Positions 55,317-64,000 of a DNA stretch of 64,000 nucleotides are shown here, one piece after another. The translations under genes were made by a program, and so were the position numbers. Origin of the DNA: Lonicera japonica (Eukaryota > Streptophyta > Magnoliopsida > Dipsacales > Caprifoliaceae); assembly GCA_021464415.1 (NCBI GenBank), contig CM038466.1:29666833-29730832 (forward strand), given 5' to 3'. The notes under the pieces are model-generated. The model did not search any database, was not told the DNA's origin, and saw only the letters and a program-made list of their open reading frames with translations. The number at the start of each line of letters is the position of its first letter. Position 1 is the stretch's first letter.

Positions 55317-57787
55317 GTGCCAATCGAACTACGGACGTCTTAGAATTAATCCACACTGATATTTGTGGTCCATTCCCTACAGCTTCTTGGAATGGTCAAC
55401 AATACTTTATAACATTCATAGACGACTATTCTAAATATGGTTACATATTTCTTATACATGAAAAATCGCAGTCTTCGGATGTGTTCAAAACATTTAAGGC
55501 TGAAGTTGAGTTACAACTCAACAAACGAATAGAGAGCGTTAGATCAGACCGCGGTGGTGAATACTACGGCAGATACGACGGCTCAGGTGAACAATGTCGA
55601 GGACCATTTGCTAAATACCTAGAGGAATGTGGAATCGTCCCACAATACACTATGCCAGGGTCGCCTAGCATGAATGTTGTATATGAAAGACGAAACCAGA
55701 CTCTTAAGGATATGGTAAGAAGTATGATTAGTCAATCTACTTTACCAGAGTCACTCTGGGGTGAGGCTCTAAAGACGGCAACTTATATCCTAAATCGGGT
55801 GAAAACAAAAGCAGCTGTAAAAACGCCGTATGAGCTTTGGATTGGGCGAAAGCCTAGTCTAAAACACTTGCGTGTTTGGGGATGTCCTGCTGAAGCGTGG
55901 CCCTATAAGCCTCATGAAAGAAAATTAGACTTCAAAACCGTTAGCAGCTACTTTCTTGGCTATGCAGAACGATCACGGGGCTACAAGTTTTACGATCCCA
56001 CTAGTAAGTCAATTTTTGAGACAGGAAATGCAACGTTCTTTGAGGATGCTGAGTTTGGGGGGAGAAATCAAGTTAAGAACATTGTCTTCGAGGAGGAAAA
56101 TGAAGCAATCCCAATTCCTGCCACTACTTTTGACAATGTGCAGGTTTCTATACCCGTCATTGATCAAGAAGTTACTTCAAATCCTCGACAGGGCAATGTT
56201 GTTCAACCCCTCTTTCAAGATGAGGAAATTGTTCCCGAGGAACCCAATCCTGAGGAACAAACTCAACAACCTCAAGAATCTGCGCCATTAAGACGATCCA
56301 CGAGAGAAAGAAAATTTGCAATTTTGGACGATTATGTCGTGTATCTCCAAGAACAGGAGGTAGAAAGTGGAATGTCGGAAGATGATCCAATTAACTTCCG
56401 TCAAGCTATGCAAAGTTCCAACTCTCATAAATGGATTGAAGCCATGAATGAAGACTATAAGTCTATGCAAGATAATAAAGTTTGGGAACTTGTCCTATTA
56501 CCGGATGGTGCGAAACCCGTAGGTTGTAAATGGATATTTAAAACCAAAATGGATTCGAATGGTAATGTGGAGAGGTATAATGCACGTCTTGTGGCAAATG
56601 GCTTTACTCAGAAGGAAGGAATTGACTTTAAAGAGACTTTTTCTCCAGTTTCTTCTAAAGACTCTTTTAGGACAATTATGGCGCTTGTTGCATATTTTGA
56701 TCTTGAGTTGCATCAAATGGATGTCAAAACGAATGTTGTTGATGATTGTGTGTATCACAAGTTCAGTGGGAGTAAACACATTTTTCTGGTTTTGTACGTC
56801 AATGACATTTTACTTGCCACAAATGGCGTAGGCATATTACATGACACCAAGAGATTTCTATCAAAGAATTTTGAAATGAAAGATCTTAGGAATGCTTCCT
56901 TTGTGTTAGGAATTGAGATACATCGGGATCGTTCTCGGGGTATATTGGGATTGTCACAAAGGAACTATATTGAGAAAGTTCTCAATAGATTTGGCATGCA
57001 AAATTGCAAACCAGGGGAAACCCCAGTCGCTAAGGGAGATAAGTTTAGTCTTAGTCAATGCCCGAAGAATAGCCTTAAAATTAAGGAAATGCAGAAGATT
57101 CCCTATGCGTCGGCTGTAGGGAGTCTAATGTATGCTCAAGTATGTACGCGTTCAGATATTGCGTTCATAGTCGGCATGTTAGGTAGATATTTAAGTAACC
57201 CTGGGATGGATCATTGGAAGGCAGCCAAGCGGGTTATGAGGTATTTATAGAGAACAAAGGAGTACATGCTCACATACAGGAGATCGGATCAGTTAGAGAT
57301 CATTGGGTATTCCGATTCCGATTTTGCTGGATGCCAAGACAGCATGAGATCCACTTCAGGCTATGTTTATTTGTTAGCTGGTGGAGCGATTTTGTGGAGG
57401 TTTACTAAGCAGACGCTCATTGCTTCGTCCACCATGGCTGCAAAGTTTGTAGCATGTTATGAGGCGTCTAATCATGGAATATGGCTGCGAAATTTTGTCA
57501 CTGGGCTACGAATTTTGGAAGGTGTTGAAAGACCACTCAAACTATATTGTGACAATAAATCAGCGGTTCTATATTCTAATAACAATAGAAGCTCAACAAA
57601 GTCAAAGCATATTGACATCAAGTTTCTCGTTGTGAAAGAAAGAGTACAGAGTGGTCAGATTTTTATAGAACACATTGGAACAAACTCCATGATAGCGGAT
57701 CCGCTTACCAAGGGATTACCACCCAAGGTCTTTCATGAGCATACTGCTCATATGGGTGTCAGCCTATTTGAGGATACTTTAGTTTAG
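55311..57787 (+). pseudogene. Copia integrase, reverse transcriptase and RNase H, defective
   Basis: Integrase has HTDICGPF (first Asp), SDRGGEYY (second Asp) and YERRNQTL (Glu). RT starts [12 protein letters not shown], then [16 protein letters not shown] and ELHQMDVKT; here some 60-70 codons expected before DCVYHKF are missing (near 56735), removing 'FLNG' and 'LKQ' motifs. The catalytic YVDD reads YVND (56795-56806, GAT to AAT). A TAG at 57248-57250, probably from CAG, precedes RNase H, which keeps SDSDFAG and YCDNKSA but has 'MAAKF' in place of the usual 'xEAEx'. The frame closes at 57787. Any one of the RT defects should prevent activity. Confidence 0.88.
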
Positions 57788-58181
57788 TAGGAGTTTGTAT
57801 TTAGCTTGTTTCTTTATGTTAACTACAGTTACATTCATTTTAATTTTTGCAAAAATAAAGTATTCAGTTTACCACACTCTGTTAAGTATTTTGAAATATC
57901 GATCTCAATAAAGAGGACCAGTCGAAAATAAGCATGTGTGGATCACATTACATGTAATTTTCATGCTACACATCATGATTGATCTATGTCATTTGACTGT
58001 GTTGGTATACGTGACCATTGATGGGTCAAGTTACGATTAATGTAACAAAGGCCTCTTTGATCCTATATTAATACAGTTGATGGACGAGATTGTTTTGGAT
58101 ATCCTCAGGTCATGATAACAAGTTTTGAGCTCACTAAGGTTAACATATTTATCAGGATACATATGTGGTCCAGTGGGAGAT
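57788..58181 (+). other. Copia 3' untranslated stretch and polypurine tract
   Basis: No coding. The purine-rich CAGTGGGAGAT (58171-58181) directly before the LTR is the plus-strand primer. Confidence 0.6.
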
Positions 58182-58675
58182 TGTTGGATTAATTTTATAT
58201 TAATACAATTAGGAACCACACATGTATATTATTAATGTGTGTTATCATTTTATAAGCCTAAATTTAAGTGATCTAATTAAGTTTTTTTTAAGTAGGCTTA
58301 AGGGTATGTTTTGTCATGGAATAAAAAAGTGTAGACACCAAAATGTAAATTCTATTTCTATGAGGGGCAGAAGTAAAATTTATGTAAGTTTCCAACCACC
58401 ATTTTGGTGACTTATGTATTTGGGGTGATGGTCCCCAACCCATTTCTCTAACAACAAAATTTATAGAAAACTCTCTAGATCCTCTCTCAAGAGAATATTA
58501 AATACTTAAGGAGAAAAAGGGTTGGAAGACTATCATCATTGTTTAATTCTTATTCCGCTCATTCACTGTATTCACCAATGGATTCCGGTACGCTTCCGTT
58601 ACATTATTTCTTCTTATCTTTGTTTCAATATGGGATTTTAGAATATATGCTTTAAGGTTTGGTAATTAGATTACA
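58182..58675 (+). repeat. Right LTR of the Copia element
   Basis: 494 bp with TG...CA ends, followed by the CCAAA duplication. Confidence 0.95.
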
Positions 58676-58783
58676 CCAAAATCATCAAGATGCCACTAAC
58701 AAGATTGCAAATGGACGGAAATGTGAGATTGAAACTTGGTCTTAAGTTTAATGCTAAATTAAGAAAAAGATAAGATGAGCGAG

Positions 58784-58837
58784 GGATTTGACCTGAGATC
58801 TCTTGGTGTTTATACCAATGCACTATCACTGAGTCAC
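58784..58837 (-). repeat. tRNA-derived SINE-like fragment
   Basis: On the minus strand GTGACTCAGTGATAGTGC resembles an A box, TTGGTATAAACACCAA can fold as an anticodon arm (5-bp stem), and GGTCAAATCCC resembles a B box. Order and spacing fit a tRNA-like head. No tail or target duplication was established. Confidence 0.45.
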
Positions 58838-59122
58838 TTACTGATAATTTATAATTAAATAATAAATTGAACAATTAAAGGTTGAGCAACTTTATTGTAT
58901 CACCGCAAATTTATTTCAGTTTAACATAGCTTATAATTTGAGTGGGGTGTTGGAAATCATTTTATTGGCATAAATTGGTTATCAAGTCTTATTAGGTGTT
59001 AAATCCAGCTAGTCATGCGGTACAATCAAGAGTTTTCAAGTAACCAAGTCTGGCCAATATTAAGTCCCGCCTGATGCAATGAAAAGCGCTGCAATTCTGG
59101 AAAGCACCGTGGAAAAGCTTAA

Positions 59123-59492
59123 CGCGGTGTTTGTTTGAGATTTTCAAATCGAGTTTTTAAATTTTTTTTATCAAAAAGTCAATTTTATTTTCACACTTTT
59201 CAAAATTTATTCACTTTATTTTTTTTCTCATAAATTTTTTAAAATACTATAATTTTAAATTCAAAAATCAGAATTAGATAAATATATATATATATATATA
59301 TATATTTAAAACATGTTCATTCAGATCTACAAAATAAGATCCATTGTGACTATATTTTGAATTTTTTAAAAAGACTTTTTGAATTGGTCGAAAAAAACTC
59401 CAACAAAATTTAAATTCACCTTTCAACCTACTTTCACACTTCCCAAAAACTTATTTAAAAAACATGTTTTAAAATATCAACCAAACAAGCAC
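59123..59492. mobile_element. Tourist-like MITE, first of a pair
   Basis: It starts CGCGGTGTTTGTTTGAGATT and ends ATATCAACCAAACAAGCAC, with TAA on both sides (59120-59122, 59493-59495). The terminal match is imperfect. A (TA)n tract lies at 59283. Confidence 0.6.
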
Positions 59493-59495
59493 TAA

Positions 59496-59851
59496 GGTGA
59501 TGTTTGGTGAATGTTTTGAGTTGAGTTTTTAAAATATGGTGTTTGGTAGAATTTGAAAGTATGTTGAAAAGTGAATTTGGTTTTTATTTAAGTTTTTCTC
59601 AGCCAAATAAAAAATCTCATAAAAAAATTTAAAAAAATATTCACAATGGATCTTATTTTATAGATCTCGACGAGTATGTTTTAAATATATATTTTTATTT
59701 AATTTTGATTTTTAAATTTAAAGTTATGTTGTTTTAAAAGTTTTTTTAGAGAGAGAAAGTAAAGTGAAATAAATTTTGGGAAGTGTAAAAGTAGAGTTGA
59801 TTTTTTTAAATTTGGGGAAAAAAATAAAAATAAACACATACCAAACAAGCC
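59496..59851. mobile_element. Tourist-like MITE, second of a pair
   Basis: It starts GGTGATGTTTGGTGAATG and ends ACATACCAAACAAGCC, flanked by TAA (59493-59495, 59852-59854). It shares its left TAA with the right TAA of the previous MITE. Confidence 0.65.
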
Positions 59852-59910
59852 TAAGGGTTCATAATTGGGAAATATTAATATGTTTTTCAATAGTATGTAA
59901 ATCAAATAAT

Positions 59911-60729
59911 GGTGTAAATGGATGGGATATGAACCATATACGATACTATCCATAATTCTTATCCGTTTTTACATGTGCTATCCAAATCTTTCATATAGTA
60001 GGTTCAACTATTCAGATCCTTATTCTATTAGATTTCTCGAATTCGGATAATTACATTATCCATTTTTCTATATAACTATAGACATGTTGTCCTATGTTTT
60101 GTTAATTTCAAAATTTAGTAAAAATACATTTAACTATTTGATTTATTAATTAAGACAAAGTCTTTTACAAGTTATAATTTGAGAAGTAAAATGAATATAT
60201 CACAACTTGTTAAAATAAAGACTAACATTTTATAGTAAACTTTAAATTCAAATGATGAATTTTTTATTTATTCTATATAACCCAATAAAATTCACATTAG
60301 ATCATAAGATAACTACCATATAAATTCAAATGATAAATCAAAATTGAAAATCATTACCATGATATGATCTCAAATCACATATATTCTAAATACGACTTAG
60401 GACTTTCCTTTTTTCTTTTTTTTTTTTCATCTTGTCAACACTAGATTAAGCTTCTCCTATTTTTTAAGGTTGAGATAATATATATATTATATAAATTACA
60501 TATACTAAACTATAGCGGATCCGGATATCCACACATATAGATAGTCCATCTCGAATACGAGATACCCAGGTCGAATCCTATCATTATTCATATCCTTATC
60601 TATTTTCTTGGATATTTAAAAATACTATTCAAATCCTCTTTTTCTAATATCTATTTGGATAAATATTCACAAAATTCGGATTCAAATACAGAACAGATTT
60701 AAATTTTTAGACATCTATTTACACCCCTA
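59911..60729. mobile_element. hAT-like element with GGTGTAAAT ends
   Basis: The left end is GGTGTAAATGGATG; the right end is ACATCTATTTACACCCCT, an inverted match. Ends of this kind with GGATAT-rich interiors (CGGATCCGGATATCC near 60517) belong to a common plant hAT-like family. The target duplication is unclear (AATAA at both sides). Confidence 0.55.
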
Positions 60730-60841
60730 ATAACAACCAAATCTGACCTGACCTTAGAATTCCCAAGAGTAAACTAAAAATTAAACATGTACATACAAGT
60801 TTCAACGTATTCATTGCCTATGAATTTATTGACCACGCTTG

Positions 60842-61090
60842 AGAGCATCTCTAATGGAATAACCAAAATTGAATAATCAAAACGATTTTTGATTATTCAT
60901 TTAGCAAGTTGTTAAAGTTAACAATGTAGCCGTTTCTCAATGGCTATTTTTTCTCAATAACCAAATTTGTGGGGTCATTATATTGATTAGCCACAAATTA
61001 ATCAATTTGAATTTTGTTTCAAAAAAAGGAGGAAAAGGTGATTTAAATTTGAAAAGATTCGAAAAAGACGCAAATTCCCTTAGAAGCCTC
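60842..61090. mobile_element. MITE remnant, one end only
   Basis: GAGAGCATCTCTAATGGAATAACC is an end typical of small plant elements and interrupts the flank (compare 46140-46250). No matching right end was found. Confidence 0.4.
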
Positions 61091-61176
61091 CCTTGGTAAT
61101 GTGTTAGTTATTAGTTATAGGTTTCTTGTTCTTGTCCTACAGCAAAAATTATCATCCTCTGGCCCCTTGTTTTATG

Positions 61177-61796
61177 CAGTGTTCTAAAAATTGCGCCTAG
61201 GCGAACATCGCTACTCCCCCGCCCGGCCTAGGGCTAATCGTTAGTGTTTAGGCATCAGGGTGATCAGGCGTCGGGGTAATTAGGCGCCGATTTTTGGGGG
61301 TAGGCCCCGATTTGGAAAAGTGAGAAACTAGGTCAAATGAGTGAAAAAAGTGGAGAAGATATGAGAAGAGAGCTTTGTCGTCTTTTCCTCTGTCCAACCT
61401 CAGTTTCTCTACCCAGAAGGAGAAAGAGAACGAAGGAGAAGAAGAAGAAGAAGATGACGAAGATGAAGAAGAAGGAGAAGAACAAACCTCAGTTTCTCTG
61501 CCCAGAAGGAGAAAGAGAACAGAGGAGAACAAAGGAGAAGACGAAGAAGGAGAAGAATGAAGGAGAAGGAAGAAGGAGAAGAAGAAATGAGATTACCTGC
61601 TGCTGCTGGCGGCTAGTAAAGAAAAGGATAATGGGGTATTTTATATTTAGGGTTTTGGTAAATGTTAAAATGACTTGGATACCCTTGGTTATTTGAAATA
61701 TTTATAATATTTATTTTTTTTTAATACTTTTTATTATTGTAAAAGTCTTTCTATATTTTATTTATCAATAATTTAGTATCTATTTTATTATAAATA

Positions 61797-61833
<37 letters not shown>

Positions 61834-62037
61834 ATAGTAAATATAATTTAGAAAAAGACATGTTTTATTAGTTGAATGTTGAAAAATTAATCTTAATTTA
61901 AAAGTTATATTATGTTTTATTAGTATTATGTTATTTAAAATAATATTTTTAATAAAAAATCGTTTGACCGATTAATCCTCTAGGCGCTAGGCCACTCCTT
62001 ACCGACCTAGGAGCGCCTAGCAATTTTTAGAACATTG
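61177..62037. mobile_element. hAT-like element with perfect 8-bp duplication
   Basis: 861 bp. The ends are CAGTGTTCTAAAAATTGC and GCAATTTTTAGAACATTG, nearly perfect inverted repeats, flanked by identical GTTTTATG (61169-61176, 62038-62045). GCCTAGGCG words sit inside both ends. The middle carries a GAA/GAAG-rich purine tract (61425-61590) that codes only for Glu/Lys/Arg runs. No transposase. Confidence 0.92.
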
Positions 62038-62045
62038 GTTTTATG

Positions 62046-63219
62046 TATAAAGATTCACTGGCCACTTGTTTTATGTATAAAGATTCTCCATTTCCGAATA
62101 GTGGTTTAGTAGTTCACTAGGTTTATGTGAGAAATTGATCTAAAGCTTTTTCTTCTAGAAGCAAATGGATTTAAGAACTACTTCCACAAATATAGTAAGA
62201 TATTTTACATTTTTATTGCTATTTGTAAAATCTTTACTTAAAATACCATTTAAACATTCTCTATATTTTTTTTAAAAATATCTATTTAATCACTGCGTGC
62301 CAATCATTGCTAACTACTACCGCCCCACCACTGGATCACCAAAGTGTTGCTGTGGCCTAGCAACCACTTGTGGGAATAAAACAATTTTTTTTTTGTTAAG
62401 GGTATAATCAACCATTCTATATCCTTGTAATGGACAAATCTTGAAAAGAGTTCTTACAGCTAAAACAAATAGGAGAGAAAACACTCCATGTATTAGGCAG
62501 AATTAAGCCTAAAACAATGGAATCGTTCCTGTCAGAAAGTTTCTCTGCCAACTTTTTATTTCTTCTAGAAGCATTGATATTTCATTTATTTAATTTTTTA
62601 CAAATCTTCTATTTCTTCTAACAGAATAAGGAAACAGAAACCTTTGGGTTTTCTCCTGTAAGTGACTAGTGTTTTCCCTGTTCAAGACTTCAAATTTCAA
62701 ATAACAATCTTACCCTCTTTTACTTTTTCCTCTCTTCTTTACCAGAAGATCAATTCATTGAAACTGCCTTCGCAAGAAAACGTAAAATTCTCAATCATAT
62801 TCTGCCTTCTCTCTTCAACTTAGTAAAGTAACAATAAATTAGCAAAGAGGGATGGAATAAGATAAACAAGACATAAACAAACACGAGGAAATTAAGATTT
62901 GTTTTTCACCTTCATATCCTTTTTCTGTTTATATATTCCAATTGCCAGATTTCAAGCTTAAAGAGCATTGCCGTCAAGTTTGACATAGAAGCATTCCGCG
63001 CGGGTCTCCTAAGATATCAAGGAAAGAACCTGTGGGAACCACATGAAATGACACATTGGCTGTTGTGTGCAGGACACCTTTGAATACTGCAAATTAGCAC
63101 ATGAGGTTGAAATTGAAATATGTTCGGAACATCTTTAAACTTACCCCAAAGGTATCCCTTCTTTATTCCAGATGGGAATCTATCAAGCTTGTAGAGCAAG
63201 GCTTGACGTTTGGTTTGGC
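62046..63219 (+). repeat. Uninterrupted part of the right-hand ankyrin flank
   Basis: It aligns with 46330-47290 in order: TCTTCTAGAAGCAA, ACTACTACCGCCCCACCA, TCTTCTAACAGAATAAG-AAAC, CTTCTTTACCAGAAGATC, CCAGATTTCAAGCTT and TGGGAACCACATGAAATG. No gene seen. Confidence 0.75.
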
Positions 63220-63682
63220 CAGGGACGGAGCCAGGATTTTAGGTTTGGGGGGACGAGAATATAAATGAATCAACAGCAAGAAATAATTATTACAAAAATT
63301 ATTCAACCTAAATTTTACCATCAAATAATAAAGCAAGTTAACGCAAAAATATAACATATATAATATGTCAATATATATACAATTACAAAAAATACACACA
63401 CATATATATATACATATGATTACCCATGTGAGTAAGTTACATTAAACACATTGACTTACTTAATCTTTTCAAAATAATTTGAGGGGACGATACTTAATCT
63501 TTTCAAAATAATTTGAGGAGGCATACTTAATCTTTTCGAAATAATTTGAGGGGACGAGCTTTTATATTTTTTTTATAAATACAAAATTACTACTATATCT
63601 AATCTATTTTTAAAAGAATTTGGGGTGGCGACCGCCCCCGCACGCCCTCCCCCCCCCCCCCCCCCCCCCAGATCCATCACTG
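63220..63682. mobile_element. hAT-like element with a long C tract
   Basis: It starts CAGGGACGGAGCCAGGATTT and ends AGATCCATCACTG. Flanks are GGTTTGGC and (C)TGTTTGGC, an imperfect 8-bp duplication. AATCTTTTCAAAATAATTTG recurs three times (63462, 63498, 63531). A run of about 20 C lies near the right end (63649-63669). It interrupts the ankyrin flank at the GTTTGGC of 'cttgacgtttggcacaatgg'. Confidence 0.7.
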
Positions 63683-64000
63683 CTGTTTGGCACAATGGGT
63701 GTATGGCCGTGTGGTATATCTGAACAATTGTATTGCTCCACATGGATACCACCCCTGCATGTAGAAACACACACCCAAGCTTATGCGGCACAACATTATT
63801 TGACAAGCAGTACTGTGTGAAAATAATCTTAAATATTTTCCCTTGTGCGAGCCCATCTTTGGACTCTTTCCAATGTATTTAACATGGTTCCCATAAGACA
63901 CTAATAATTATTTCTGTGATCAGAAACAAAGAAATTAACTTTATTAAAAATTAATAAAGATCAAGTCATCGAGTACATATGTGAAATACAAGTAGGTGGA

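Larger units (their letters stand above)
51903..58675 (+). mobile_element. Ty1/Copia retrotransposon, complete structure, defective pol
   Basis: 6773 bp with LTRs of 496 and 494 bp and a perfect target duplication CCAAA (51898-51902, 58676-58680). Primer site TGGTATCAGAGG follows the left LTR, and a purine-rich CAGTGGGAGAT precedes the right LTR. Gag, CCHC, protease, integrase, RT and RNase H occur in Copia order. There are two stops, one frameshift and an RT deletion. The few LTR differences suggest a fairly young insertion. Confidence 0.93.
58960..64000 (+). repeat. Right-hand copy of the ankyrin 5' flank, running off the window
   Basis: It aligns piecewise with 45800-47610 and is interrupted by two Tourist MITEs, two hAT-like elements, a MITE remnant and a further hAT-like element. 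The last aligned phrase is CCCATAAGACACTA and TCAGAAACA-A-A-TTAA-TTTATTAA, near 63890-63960, equivalent to about 47490-47550. The next gene's ATG would be expected roughly 100-200 bases past the edge. Confidence 0.7.

Noticed and set aside
61337..61696. Lys/Glu-rich 119-codon frame
   Set aside because: GAA/GAAG repeats inside a hAT-like element explain it; no conserved domain.

Overview
The window is eudicot-type plant nuclear DNA. The evidence is AT-rich intergenic sequence, GT-AG introns, a plant five-exon GDSL esterase gene, ankyrin-PGG genes, LTR retrotransposons of plant lineages, and many hAT-like and Tourist-like elements. I cannot name the species. Only two genes look intact: a GDSL esterase/lipase (30215-32549, five exons, 376 aa) and an ankyrin-repeat PGG-domain membrane protein (47697-49681, two exons, 481 aa).

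Region 1-23.8 kb is a nest of elements. A non-autonomous Copia-type relic (left LTR 1770-2241, truncated right LTR about 23619-23830) interrupts a copy of the ankyrin-gene 5' flank. It carries a hAT-like element (2685-3583), which itself carries a Tourist-like MITE (3116-3508). It also carries a 19.6-kb Ty3/gypsy element of the Tat/Ogre type (3929-23514). That element has 1.55-kb LTRs, gag, and pol with two RNase H domains and an integrase. On the opposite strand it carries two internal genes: a DUF7745-like one at 13.4-14.5 kb and a multi-exon plant-mobile-domain one at 15.0-19.1 kb. It also holds a 68-bp minisatellite inside an antisense intron and about 27 copies of a 62-bp repeat before the right LTR. 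Many premature stops and some catalytic-site changes look like C-to-T or G-to-A transitions. The palindrome TGTCGCGCGACA and its variants lie upstream of three TATA boxes: the LTR promoter and both antisense promoters.

Region 23.8-30 kb holds an AAT microsatellite, an array of GGTGCTAAAA/TTTTAGCACC hairpins split by a probable 1.86-kb solo LTR, and a decayed gypsy-type transposon protein gene. The GDSL gene follows.

Region 34-64 kb is a tandemly duplicated ankyrin-PGG locus. It contains one broken two-exon gene (38267-41659), one heavily decayed exon-2 remnant (42285-43090), one intact gene (47697-49681), and a further copy of the 5' flank running off the right edge, so another copy probably starts just past the window. 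These duplicated blocks have been invaded by a Copia element (51903-58675, perfect CCAAA target duplication, 496/494-bp LTRs, defective reverse transcriptase) and by many hAT and Harbinger/Tourist elements, several with exact target-site duplications. Just left of the Copia element, on the minus strand, is a possible small gene whose upstream region the insertion displaced.

Limits: similarity was judged by eye. No searches, alignments, or expression data were available.
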